This document shows, one piece after another, positions 23,688-31,739 of a stretch of 32,222 nucleotides of DNA. How positions within the stretch are numbered: position 1 is the first letter of the stretch; each line of letters opens with the position of its first letter. This stretch comes from an uncultured Dorea sp. (lineage in GTDB: Bacteria; Bacillota; Clostridia; Lachnospirales; Lachnospiraceae). The notes under the pieces are model-generated. The model worked only from the letters and a program-made list of their open reading frames with translations, was not told the DNA's origin and did not search any database. Both the position numbers and the translations under genes were made by a program. Location of the stretch: NCBI GenBank assembly GCA_900543415.1, contig UQRE01000029.1:1-32222 (forward strand). Reading direction: 5' to 3'.

Positions 23688-24542
23688 ATGGAGAGAAGAA
23701 ATTGTATTGCCGCGCTGCTTGTTTGCGTGGTTGTGGGAACTGCGTTAATTTTTACCGGGTGCGTTCAGCGGCCAAAAGCGGAAATAAAAGAAACCGAGAC
23801 AGAAAAAAATGTGACAGAAGAAAATGTGACAGAAGAGCTTCCGGAATCAGAAGCGGAGCAGGAATATCTTTCGGATGTTCAGGGACTTTTGGCCGGAACG
23901 ATCGTGGAGAAAGAGAAGCTTGATCCGAACCGATGGTCAGACTATTTTATGATAGAGGAGATCAGTGAAGAGATTTTCGGGAAGATTAACGGTAAGACCT
24001 ATGTGGAAAATAAGCATATTGGGATTGAAGAGCTTCGCTATTTGAAAGTCCTTCATTACAATTATGATCATCAGATACAAGTGGGAGAATTGATCGTTAA
24101 TGCAGAGATTGCGGAAGACTGCAAACATATTTTTACTGAGCTTTTTATGCAGGAGTATGAGATTGCATCCATGTATCTTCTGGAAAAATATTGGACGGGT
24201 GACGGTGTGACGACGGATACGGTATCTATAGAAGAAAATAACAGTTCTGCATTTAATTATCGTGTTGTGCCGGGAACCAATCATTTGTCAAATCATGCCA
24301 GAGGGTATGCGATCGATCTGAATCCGCTGCAAAATCCATATGTTGCTTATCGAAGTGACGGAAGTTTCAGAACATATTATAAAGATATGGAAAAATATTT
24401 GGATCGAAATTCAGGAGCTGCGCATATGATCACACATGAAGATGCGGCGTATCAGATTTTTACAAAATATGGGTTTACATGGGGCGGAGACTGGAAAAAT
24501 TCGAAAGATTACCAACATTTTGAAAAGGTAGTCAAGTTATAA
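23688..24542 (+). CDS. M15-family peptidoglycan peptidase, lipoprotein
   Basis: This 284-residue exported protein has a lipoprotein signal peptide ending TGC (C25), an acidic Thr/Glu linker and a C-terminal M15 domain of the VanY/CwlK type. The zinc ligands are visible: H203 and D210 in HARGYAIDLNP and H277 in DYQHFEKV, with WGGDW before the last. It would cleave stem peptides in peptidoglycan from the outer membrane face. The linker contains a tandem 15-bp duplication (23806-23835) giving KNVTEENVTE. It begins 3 nt after the zinc-ribbon protein stop, so the two are probably made together and act on the wall. The Shine-Dalgarno is weak. Confidence 0.87.
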   Translation: MERRNCIAALLVCVVVGTALIFTGCVQRPKAEIKETETEKNVTEENVTEELPESEAEQEYLSDVQGLLAGTIVEKEKLDPNRWSDYFMIEEISEEIFGKINGKTYVENKHIGIEELRYLKVLHYNYDHQIQVGELIVNAEIAEDCKHIFTELFMQEYEIASMYLLEKYWTGDGVTTDTVSIEENNSSAFNYRVVPGTNHLSNHARGYAIDLNPLQNPYVAYRSDGSFRTYYKDMEKYLDRNSGAAHMITHEDAAYQIFTKYGFTWGGDWKNSKDYQHFEKVVKL

Positions 24543-24578
24543 ACAAATCTAGGTTTCACAGGACGGGAGGAATAAAAC

Positions 24579-25091
24579 ATGGCATTTAAAGAAATTTCAA
24601 TCGAATCATTAAATTTCAATCCATTTGAGAAGATTTCCAAAGAATGGATGCTGATTACAGCAGGAGACGAAGAAAAAAGTAATACAATGACCGCAAGCTG
24701 GGGCGGCGTCGGAATCATGTGGAGAAAAAATGTAGTGACAGCCTATATTCGCCCACAGCGTTATACAAAAGAATTCGTGGATAGTAATGAGATGTTTACG
24801 ATCTCGTTTCTTCCGGAAGAATATCGAAAGGCGTTGAATCTGTGTGGTTCTTTCTCAGGAAGAGAAGTGGGAGATAAATGGGAACTGTCAGGACTTCATC
24901 CACATTATGTAGATAAGACTACAGCGGTAGAAGAGGCAGATCTCGTATTTGTTTGCAGAAAATTATATGCACAGGAAATGAAATCAGAATGCTTCATTGA
25001 TACAACTTGCGATGCAGTATGTTATCCGGATAAAGATTATCATATTATGTATATAGCTGAAATTGTGAAGGTGTTGAAAAAAGAAGATTAG
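24579..25091 (+). CDS. Flavin reductase family protein (FMN-binding)
   Basis: This 170-residue split-barrel flavoprotein resembles flavoredoxin/FMN-binding reductases. The N-terminal WMLITAGDEEKSNTMTASWGG and PQRYTKEFVDSNEMFTISFL are the FMN-contact strands of the family. It probably uses NAD(P)H to reduce flavin or bind FMN for an unknown acceptor. GGACGGGAGGAA precedes the ATG. Transcription ends at the palindromic element shared with the converging glycosidase gene. Confidence 0.9.
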   Translation: MAFKEISIESLNFNPFEKISKEWMLITAGDEEKSNTMTASWGGVGIMWRKNVVTAYIRPQRYTKEFVDSNEMFTISFLPEEYRKALNLCGSFSGREVGDKWELSGLHPHYVDKTTAVEEADLVFVCRKLYAQEMKSECFIDTTCDAVCYPDKDYHIMYIAEIVKVLKKED

Positions 25092-25098
25092 ATCTATA

Positions 25099-25139
25099 GA
25101 ATTTGGGACGGAGGTTTTTAAAGCCTTCGTCCCAAATTC
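25099..25139. repeat. GGGACG palindromic element, copy 2 (bidirectional terminator)
   Basis: GAATTTGGGACGGAGG (25099-25114) pairs with CCTTCGTCCCAAATTC (25124-25139), with one G-U pair. It sits between the converging flavin reductase and glycosidase genes, ending 1 nt from the stop of the latter. The outer arms match the element at 18126-18166. Confidence 0.8.
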
Positions 25140-25140
25140 G

Positions 25141-26448
25141 TTATAGTTTTACATATTGAACACTATACGGCGGAAGTTCCAATTTCCCATCCAGTGTAAG
25201 CTCTGTTTCATTTAAAAGCTCGATGGCTGTGCCGCTCAGATCTTCGTGATAAGCGGTATAAGGTGAATCGGATGCATTGATTGCCACGAAAATGCATTCT
25301 GTCTCTGTTTTTCGTTCGAACACAAGCTGATGGTTTTGAATGACTACATTCCGATAACTTCCATTTCCCAATGCCTCATGTGTCTGGCGCAGACGGATAA
25401 GCCTGCGGATAAAATCCGTCAGTTCATTTGACTGCGGCTTGTCAAAACAAGGGCGCAGTGCATAGTCGTTATCCGGCGCTTTTTCGCCTTCTGTCCCCCA
25501 TTCGCTTCCGTAATAGAGGCAAGGGATTCCGGGCATACCGAAGAGAAGGCCATAGGTGGGGCGGATATGATTCTTGTTAGTCAGAATACTGGCAAGCCTT
25601 GTCACGTCATGATTATCTGCAAATGTCATTAAATGCTTGCCGCGATAAATACACCAAGGGTCTGCACCAAACTGTCGGTGCAGTGAATGAGCAATCTCAA
25701 AGAGGTTCATAGAATTAAAGCTGGAATACAAGCCCTTATAACACTCATAGTTTGTGCAGGAGTGAAGCATTTCATCATTTACAATTAAGTTGTAATCGCC
25801 AAACAGCACTTCACCAATCAGAACAAAATCAGGATTCAAGTCATGGGTAAATTGGCGGAGTCTCCGCATAAAATTATGGTCAAGGCTGTATGCAACATCC
25901 AGTCTCAGCCCGTCTATGTGAAAGGTGTCGATCCAGAATTTTACACATTCCAGTAAATAGTCAACAACAGCAGGGTTTTGTAAATTTAATTTCACAAGTT
26001 CAAAATGTCCTTCCCAGCCTTCATACCAGAAACCGTCATTGTAACAACTATTTCCGTCAAAACTCAGATGAAACCAGTCCTTGTATGGAGAATCCCATTT
26101 TTTCTCTTGCACATCGCGAAAAGCCCAGAACCCGCGACCGACATGGTTAAATACACCATCCAGTACAATTTTTACATGATGCTCATGGAGGACGCTGCAT
26201 ACTTCGGAGAAGTCTTCGTTCGTTCCAAGCCGGCAGTCAATTTTTTTGAAATCTCGTGTATCATATCCGTGATTGTCGGATTCGAAGACTGGATTTAAAA
26301 GAATCGAAGTTACACCCAGATTTTCTAAATAAGGAGCCCAGTCTATTAATTTTCGGATGCGGGATACACAGATACCATCGTTATGTGTCGGTGCACCGCA
26401 GAAACCGATGGGGTAAATTTGATAAAATACACTATTATTTGTCCACAT
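25141..26448 (-). CDS. GH13 family alpha-glycosidase, intracellular
   Basis: This 435-residue member of the alpha-amylase family has no signal peptide, so it acts in the cytoplasm on imported maltodextrin-like oligosaccharides. The conserved regions are LDGVFNHVG (D97), GLRLDVAYS with nucleophile D184, LIGEVLFGDY with acid/base E213, and FADNHDVTR with D281. The C-terminal beta domain is short. Length and the early FYQIYPIGFCG suggest the cyclomaltodextrinase/neopullulanase-like side of GH13, but without the usual N-terminal domain. It overlaps the MATE gene upstream by 14 nt, so the two form an operon. AGAGAGGATTACTT precedes the start. Confidence 0.92.
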   Translation of the reverse strand: MWTNNSVFYQIYPIGFCGAPTHNDGICVSRIRKLIDWAPYLENLGVTSILLNPVFESDNHGYDTRDFKKIDCRLGTNEDFSEVCSVLHEHHVKIVLDGVFNHVGRGFWAFRDVQEKKWDSPYKDWFHLSFDGNSCYNDGFWYEGWEGHFELVKLNLQNPAVVDYLLECVKFWIDTFHIDGLRLDVAYSLDHNFMRRLRQFTHDLNPDFVLIGEVLFGDYNLIVNDEMLHSCTNYECYKGLYSSFNSMNLFEIAHSLHRQFGADPWCIYRGKHLMTFADNHDVTRLASILTNKNHIRPTYGLLFGMPGIPCLYYGSEWGTEGEKAPDNDYALRPCFDKPQSNELTDFIRRLIRLRQTHEALGNGSYRNVVIQNHQLVFERKTETECIFVAINASDSPYTAYHEDLSGTAIELLNETELTLDGKLELPPYSVQYVKL

Positions 26449-27793
26449 AAGTAATCCTCTCTTTCCTAAGAAAAATAAAAAATAAAGTAAATATTACAAT
26501 GCCTTTTACAATACTGGAAATGGTGATACTCCACCAGATTCCGTTGAGCCCTAAATCTGTACGGATCAATAATAAAGCCAGCGGAATACGAAGCGCCGTG
26601 AAAACAATGCTGTTTACAGAAGGTGTCAGTGTTTTTCCATACCCGGAAAAGGCTCCGGCAGTTGTGATTTCTACACTCATAAATAGTTGCGAAACACCGA
26701 GAATAACGAGATAATCAATTCCCATAGGCAGGATTTCCGGCTCTGTGATAAAAATACGGAAAATCGGGGCAGGGCACAGCATGAGAAGCAATGTGCAGAT
26801 CACACCCCAAATAAGGACCACCCCCATAGCACAGCTATATCCTTTGCGAATACGGACTTTATTGCCGGCGCCGTGATTCTGTGCAATAAAAGAATTAACG
26901 GCAGCAGCAAATCCATCGGCTGTCATCCAGGAGATGGACTCAATCTGAGAGCCGACTTTCTGCACAGCGACGGCTGCATCTCCATAGCTTGCTACGAATC
27001 TGGCGAGAATCATGGAAATCCCGGTAAATAACATATTCTGTATAGATGTGGGAAGTCCGATATGAATGATGGAGCGGATATAATCTGCCTTTGGTTTCTT
27101 AAATATATGCATATCTTGAAAAATCAGCGAATCTTTCATGGCGAAACAAACAAACATCAGTGTAACAATTGCCTGAGCGAGAACCGTAGCAATGGCTGCA
27201 CCTGTTACATTCAGTTCCGGGAAAGGACCAATGCCGAAAATCAATATTGGGTCAAGGATAATATTTACCAACAGCCCGGCTGTCGTTGCAAGAAAAGCAG
27301 CCCGGCTATTGCCGATGGCTGTAAAGATTCCCGTAAATGTCTGGTTTAAAAAAGAAAAAATTACAAAACCGCAAGTGATGACGAGGTACATTCTGGCATC
27401 TGAAATAACATGCGGACTGTTTAATTTGAAAAAACCAATGAGAGGGGAGTTGAAGCCGGCACAAATCAGTCCGTAAATCAGACCTAAAATAACAGAAAGC
27501 TGAAGCGCATTGGCAGCATATAAGGATGCCTCTTTCTTTCGTTCGCTTCCAAGAGCATAACCGACATTTACTTGACCACCCATTTTGGCAAGGGATGCAA
27601 GCCCATTGGAAAGCCACATATACATTCCGGCAGCTCCGACTGCAGCAACTGCATCACTTCCGATTCGTCCGATCCAGATCATGTCTGTTAAATTGTATGC
27701 CATCTGTATAAGAGATGTCGCCATAATGGGGATGGCTAGTCTGGTTAATGAAGAAAGGACAGGACCTTTCAATAAATCCACATGTTTTTTCAC
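26435..27793 (-). CDS. MATE family multidrug/efflux transporter
   Basis: This 452-residue, 12-segment membrane antiporter belongs to the MATE superfamily. The N-terminal half begins GPVLSSLTRLAIPIMATSLIQMAYNLTDMIWIG, split here only by its length, which is a standard MATE start. The typical duplicated two-lobe layout is visible. It probably exports cationic compounds using Na+ or H+. The start codon is GTG, with GGAGG 8 nt upstream. It shares a transcript with the GH13 gene, but no functional link is obvious. Confidence 0.94.
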   Translation of the reverse strand: MKKHVDLLKGPVLSSLTRLAIPIMATSLIQMAYNLTDMIWIGRIGSDAVAAVGAAGMYMWLSNGLASLAKMGGQVNVGYALGSERKKEASLYAANALQLSVILGLIYGLICAGFNSPLIGFFKLNSPHVISDARMYLVITCGFVIFSFLNQTFTGIFTAIGNSRAAFLATTAGLLVNIILDPILIFGIGPFPELNVTGAAIATVLAQAIVTLMFVCFAMKDSLIFQDMHIFKKPKADYIRSIIHIGLPTSIQNMLFTGISMILARFVASYGDAAVAVQKVGSQIESISWMTADGFAAAVNSFIAQNHGAGNKVRIRKGYSCAMGVVLIWGVICTLLLMLCPAPIFRIFITEPEILPMGIDYLVILGVSQLFMSVEITTAGAFSGYGKTLTPSVNSIVFTALRIPLALLLIRTDLGLNGIWWSITISSIVKGIVIFTLFFIFLRKERITYVDK

Positions 27794-27865
27794 AAAATAT
27801 TCCTCCGGTGTAAATAGTTGATGTTTACGATGAACGGTTTAGCCTGTTCATGCTCACCAACGATC

Positions 27866-27874
27866 ATTATAGCA
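27866..27874 (-). promoter_or_regulatory. Extended -10 promoter of the MATE-GH13 operon, with leader inverted repeats
   Basis: On the minus strand the sequence is TGCTATAAT, with no good -35 box. Downstream in the leader lie an inverted repeat ATGAAC/GTTCAT (27830-27851) and a smaller one GTAAA/TTTAC (27809-27827). Either could be an operator; no regulator gene is adjacent. Confidence 0.55.
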
Positions 27875-28014
27875 TAACCGCATGAGAAAAACAGCTGTCT
27901 CGTATTTAAAAATCATTTCAAAATAAGGAGAAAAGAGCAGGAGTACAAAGAGCATTTTTATTTTGAAATCAAGAAAAAGTATTGAAGAAAGTAAGAAAAA
28001 GTATCGGAAAAGAG

Positions 28015-28043
28015 TTGACACACACGGGACAGTATAATATAAT
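28015..28043 (+). promoter_or_regulatory. Promoter of rplM-rpsI
   Basis: TTGACA (28015-28020), a 17-bp spacer and TATAAT (28038-28043) match both consensus hexamers exactly, as expected for a ribosomal protein operon. Confidence 0.93.
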
Positions 28044-28049
28044 AAAACA

Positions 28050-28150
28050 GTATGACAAAAGGAGAAACAGCAGGAGGCCAAAGCCCCGGAGTCTTGTTGA
28101 TTTCGATATATCTACTATGAAAAAGTTAATGATTCACAGGAGGGAAACCA
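28050..28150 (+). promoter_or_regulatory. rplM 5' leader, possible L13-type autoregulatory RNA
   Basis: About 100 nt of leader precede rplM. It contains a small hairpin, GGAGGC-CAAA-GCCCC, near 28073-28087 and a strong CAGGAGGG before the start. L13 leaders that bind the protein are known in Firmicutes, but I cannot confirm a match by eye. Confidence 0.35.
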
Positions 28151-28579
28151 ATGAAAACTTATATGGCTAATCCAGATAAGATTGAAAGAAAATGGTATGT
28201 AGTGGATGCAGAAGGATGTACACTTGGACGTCTTGCATCAGAAGTAGCTAAAGTTTTAAGAGGAAAAAATAAACCAGAATTCACACCGCACGTAGACACA
28301 GGTGATTATGTGATTGTTGTGAACGCTGAGAAAGTAAAAGTAACAGGTAAGAAGATGGATCAGAAGATCTACTACAATCACTCTGACTATGTAGGAGGAA
28401 TGAAAGAGACTACATTAAAAGAGATGATGAACAAGAAACCTGAGAAAGTTATCGAACTTGCTGTAAAAGGAATGCTTCCAAAAGGACCTTTAGGAAGAGC
28501 AATGATTAAGAAACTTCATGTATATGCTGGACCAGAGCACAAACAGGAAGCTCAGAAGCCAGTTGAACTGAAATTCTAA
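28151..28579 (+). CDS. rplM: 50S ribosomal protein L13
   Basis: This 142-residue protein is a standard L13. It begins MKTYMANPDKIERKWYVVDA and contains GRLASEVAKVLRGKNK and MLPKGPLGRAMIKKLHVY. It is an early-assembly large-subunit protein. CAGGAGGG lies 6 nt before the ATG. It is followed by rpsI after 26 nt, the universal order. Confidence 0.99.
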   Translation: MKTYMANPDKIERKWYVVDAEGCTLGRLASEVAKVLRGKNKPEFTPHVDTGDYVIVVNAEKVKVTGKKMDQKIYYNHSDYVGGMKETTLKEMMNKKPEKVIELAVKGMLPKGPLGRAMIKKLHVYAGPEHKQEAQKPVELKF

Positions 28580-28605
28580 GGAAAGGTTGAAAGGAGGATA
28601 TTACA

Positions 28606-28998
28606 GTGGCTAAAGCAAAATTCTACGGAACAGGAAGAAGAAAAAAATCTATCGCAAGAGTATATTTAGTACCTGGAACAGGTAATATTACAATCAATAA
28701 AAGAGATATCGACGAGTATTTCGGACTTGAGACATTAAAGGTTGTTGTACGTCAGCCATTGGTTGCTACAGAGACAGAAGGAAAATTTGACGTAATCGTT
28801 AATGTTAAGGGTGGTGGATACACAGGACAGGCTGGAGCAATCCGTCACGGTATTTCAAGAGCACTTCTTGAGGCTGACAATGATTACAGACCAGTTCTTA
28901 AGAAAGCTGGATTCTTAACACGTGATCCAAGAATGAAAGAGCGTAAGAAATACGGTCTCAAAGCTGCTCGTAGAGCACCACAGTTCTCTAAACGTTAA
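28606..28998 (+). CDS. rpsI: 30S ribosomal protein S9
   Basis: This 130-residue protein has the S9 N terminus AKFYGTGRRKKSIARVYLVPG. The basic C-terminal tail GLKAARRAPQFSKR reaches the P-site tRNA in the ribosome. The start codon is GTG, set by AAGGAGG 8 nt upstream. It is co-transcribed with rplM. Confidence 0.99.
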   Translation: MAKAKFYGTGRRKKSIARVYLVPGTGNITINKRDIDEYFGLETLKVVVRQPLVATETEGKFDVIVNVKGGGYTGQAGAIRHGISRALLEADNDYRPVLKKAGFLTRDPRMKERKKYGLKAARRAPQFSKR

Positions 28999-29054
28999 TC
29001 AGTCTACGAGGCTACACAAATTTATACGACTCAAGACGTCGTAGGACGTTTCAC

Positions 29055-29087
29055 AACCTCTCAGGACATTTGTTCTGGGAGGTTTTT
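29055..29087 (+). terminator. Rho-independent terminator of rplM-rpsI
   Basis: AACCTCTCAGGAC (29055-29067) and GTTCTGGGAGGTT (29072-29084) form a 13-bp stem with two G-U pairs, followed by a T-run. A smaller hairpin TACGAC/GTCGTA (29025-29043) lies upstream of it. Confidence 0.9.
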
Positions 29088-29382
29088 GTATTTATTTAGA
29101 AAGAGAACTGTGGTAGAATTTATGGAAGGTACTTTTATTTATTGGATAGGTATATTAATATAGGAAACTTGAATTTTACGCATATTTGCATTAAGTAAAA
29201 GTACACATAGAAACACTTTGTGTGTAGGAACACTTGACTTTGTGGGGCGTTATGAGGCAAAAGTTTTGTATCGGCCTTTTTTATAAAAAATTCACATATA
29301 AATCATAAATCTTCCATTGAATCTTATTTTAAGTTTAGTATACTTATTTTCTATATCTGGAAAAGGAAGTGAAAGTCGAAAA
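29088..29382 (+). other. AT-rich intergenic region before the CmpB-like gene
   Basis: No gene is visible. Two similar blocks, AACACTTTGTG (29212-29222) and AACACTTGACTTTGTG (29229-29244), lie close together, and a T-rich stretch ends near 29284. I could not find a promoter with good spacing. A reading frame extension from TTG 29317 is unlikely to be translated. Confidence 0.4.
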
Positions 29383-30321
29383 ATGATGAGTTATTCTATA
29401 TCGCAATGGATTTTATTTTTCTTTTGCTACGCATTTATCGGATGGATTTGGGAATGTTGTTTCGTTTCGATGAAGGAATTTTATAGAAATAGGAAATGGA
29501 AATTTGTAAATCGTGGTTTTTTACACGGACCATTCATACCAATCTATGGATTTGTAGCGATTAGTATATTAATAACGACAGTTCCGATCAGGGCTCAAGG
29601 GTTAGCAGTGTTTGTTGTCGGATCACTCACTGCGACAATATTTGAACTGGTCATTGGTCCGGTTATGGAAAAACTATTTCAGGTGAAATACTGGGATTAT
29701 AGTGAATTGCCTTTGAACTATAAGGGATACATATGTCTGTTCGTATCGATATTTTGGGGAATCTTATCTGTAGTATTGGTCCAGATTATTCATGTGCCAA
29801 TTGCAGATGTACTTATGAGGATACCTCGAGCAGTATGTGAAATATGTTCTATATTATTGATTATTTTATTTACATACGATACGACGATTTCATTTAACGA
29901 AGCGATGGAACTGCGAGATCTTTTGGAAACATTGGCTGAGAATAACGAAACCATGAAACGTATTGAGCGTAGGATCGATGCAATTGTTGCGTTTACGCCA
30001 GTGCCAGATATGAACGAGCTAAGGGTGTTGAGCGAGAATCTTCATGAAAAAATGGAAGACAGAGTGAATCGTCTGCGTGAAAGAAACGAAGAACGTATCA
30101 ATAAAATCAGGGAGCATATGCAACTTCCGGAATTTGACGGTTTACCTGAACGTGAAGAATGGTTAAAGAAACTGGAGCAGCGTCATATAAAATTTATGGA
30201 GAAATCCAACAAACAGTATACATATGCATTGAGCCAGTTGAAACGTAATCCGAGGATGAAATCGAAGAAATATCAGGAGATTATCAAATTGCTGAACGAG
30301 TGGAACAAAGATGAAAGATAA
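29383..30321 (+). CDS. Putative ABC-transporter permease, CmpB-like (PF06541 type)
   Basis: This 312-residue protein has an N-terminal membrane domain of about six segments with WILFFFCYAFIGWIWECCF and NRGFLHGPFIPIYGF, the conserved blocks of the CmpB-like family. The soluble C-terminal half is charged and predicted coiled coil (about 190-310, with repeated Glu/Arg/Lys heptads). The family is named for ABC transport, but its function has not been settled as far as I know. ATG 29383 follows AAAGGAAGTG; 29386 is equally possible. No ATPase gene is adjacent. The next gene is a disrupted recombinase. Confidence 0.82.
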   Translation: MMSYSISQWILFFFCYAFIGWIWECCFVSMKEFYRNRKWKFVNRGFLHGPFIPIYGFVAISILITTVPIRAQGLAVFVVGSLTATIFELVIGPVMEKLFQVKYWDYSELPLNYKGYICLFVSIFWGILSVVLVQIIHVPIADVLMRIPRAVCEICSILLIILFTYDTTISFNEAMELRDLLETLAENNETMKRIERRIDAIVAFTPVPDMNELRVLSENLHEKMEDRVNRLRERNEERINKIREHMQLPEFDGLPEREEWLKKLEQRHIKFMEKSNKQYTYALSQLKRNPRMKSKKYQEIIKLLNEWNKDER

Positions 30322-30401
30322 ACCTATATGAAGGGTTTCTGTAAGGTGAGTGTGAACTTTCAGTAATACGTTCTGTTGCTGTGATGATTTTTCTACGATA
30401 T

Positions 30402-30419
30402 ACTCCTTCAAAAAGGAGT
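30402..30419 (+). promoter_or_regulatory. Hairpin that buries the recombinase Shine-Dalgarno
   Basis: ACTCCTT (30402-30408) pairs perfectly with AAGGAGT (30413-30419) over a 4-nt loop. The latter contains the only good Shine-Dalgarno, AGGAG, 9 nt before ATG 30428. Folding would limit translation initiation. No trigger that would open it is visible. Confidence 0.5.
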
Positions 30420-30427
30420 GTGCTCTT

Positions 30428-31400
30428 ATGGGTAGAGAAATTTACGACATCGTCAATGATATGGCGGAAGTGTTAAATGCATCGCAGATGCAAATATTAC
30501 AAGAGGTTCTGGTAAAACGCTTATCTGAAAAGGCTACATCAGATTGTGCACAGACCACGAATGTGGAATTTTTGGATATGTTTTTAACTGCAAAGCATTT
30601 AGAAGGGTGTTCTGACAAAACAATACGCTATTATAGATGTAATATTGAAAAAATGCTGGATACAATAAATATTCCGGTGATAAAGATTACAACGGAAATG
30701 CTACGAAAATATCTTGTGGAGTATCAAGCGATAAATAATTGTGGAAAGGTGACTATTGATAATATTCGTAGAAGCCTTTCCACTTTCTTTTCATGGTTGG
30801 AGGAAGAAGATTATATTATAAAAAGTCCGATGAAAAGAATTCATAAGGTGAAGACTGCGGTTATTGTGAAAGATACCATTCCGGATGAGAAAGTTGAAAT
30901 TCTCAGAGATAATTGTAATAATCTTCGTGATAGGGCAATGATTGATTTTTTTGCTTTCAACTGGTATTCGTGTGGGCGAATTAGTTAGACTGAATATTGA
31001 TGATATAGATTTTTCGGAGCGAGAATGTGTAGTTTATGGAAAGGGCGACAAAGAGAGAAAAGCATATTTTGATGCTAAGACAAAAATTCATTTATTGAAT
31101 TATATTGAATCAAGGACAGATGATAATAGTGCATTATTTGTGTCGTTAAATAAACCTCATAGCAGATTAACTGAAAGTGGTGTTCAATTAAGGTTACGAG
31201 AAATGGGTAAGAAGTTGGGCGTAGAAAAGGTACACCCACATAAGTTCAGAAGGACTATGGCAACCAGAGCGATTGAGAAGGGCATGACAATTGAACAGGT
31301 GCAGAAGATATTGGGACATGAACAGATAGATACAACACTTAGATATGCTATGGTTAATCAAAATAATGTGAAACTGTCGCATAGAAAATTCATTTCGTAG
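30428..31400 (+). pseudogene. Tyrosine recombinase/integrase (XerC/D-like), interrupted by a +1 frameshift
   Basis: Two frames together encode a complete 323-residue recombinase. The first (30428-30988) holds the SAM-like core-binding domain (KHLEGCSDKTIRYYRCNIEK). The second, open from about 30942, holds the catalytic domain. In the joined numbering R181 (TGIRVGEL), K205 or K208 (GKGDKER), H271 and R274 (HPHKFRR), H297 (LGHEQID) and the nucleophile Y306 (TTLRYAMV) are all present. The frames meet at a run of seven T (30946-30952). With six T the protein would read RAMIDFLLSTGIRVGEL without a break. It may be a recent mutation, a sequencing error in a homopolymer, or slippage-controlled expression. 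Confidence 0.88.
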
Positions 31401-31438
31401 GAGTTGCAAGTGACGTTGAAATAATTCGATGAAATAGG

Positions 31439-31471
31439 TTGAATTTATCCTAGATAAAGTGATATACTATC
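31439..31471 (+). promoter_or_regulatory. Promoter and twin palindromic operators of the toxin-antitoxin operon
   Basis: TTGAAT (31439-31444), 18 bp, TATACT (31463-31468) form the promoter. Two perfect palindromes overlap it: TTTATC-CTA-GATAAA (31444-31458) in the spacer and GATA-TAC-TATC (31461-31471) across the -10 box. Both contain TATC/GATA half-sites. Phd-type antitoxins repress their own operons by binding paired palindromes of this kind. Confidence 0.65.
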
Positions 31472-31496
31472 TATATAAAATAATGGAGGTGTTCAT

Positions 31497-31739
31497 ATGA
31501 CAGTAGATACAAACACAATGGTTTCAATTACAGAAGCAAATCAGAACTTTTCAAAAGTTGCAAGATTAGTAGATGAGCTTGGCTCAGTTGTTATACTTAA
31601 GAATAATGCACCAAGATACTTGGTAATAGATTTTAGCAAAGCAGATGACAGTGCTGTAGCTAAGGATGAAGATGTGCTTGAAATTTCAAAAAGATTACTT
31701 GCACAGAATAAAGAGGCTTATGAGGTGCTTGCTAAATGA
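31497..31739 (+). CDS. Type II antitoxin, Phd/YefM family
   Basis: This 80-residue antitoxin has the Phd/YefM N-terminal DNA-binding fold, MVSITEANQNFSKVARLVDELGSVVILKNNAPRYLV, here given in part. An acidic flexible C-terminal tail would bind and neutralise the toxin. GGAGGTG lies 5 nt before the ATG. It overlaps the toxin gene by 4 nt (ATGA), the normal coupled arrangement. It probably represses the promoter at 31439 through the two palindromes. Confidence 0.92.
   Translation: MTVDTNTMVSITEANQNFSKVARLVDELGSVVILKNNAPRYLVIDFSKADDSAVAKDEDVLEISKRLLAQNKEAYEVLAK

Noticed and set aside
26435..26448. Overlap of MATE and GH13 genes as a frameshift
   Set aside because: Both proteins have normal ends; a 14-nt overlap is ordinary translational coupling.
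30428..31400. Two independent genes for the recombinase halves
   Set aside because: Each half lacks an essential domain, and one base in a T-run joins them into a normal-length protein.
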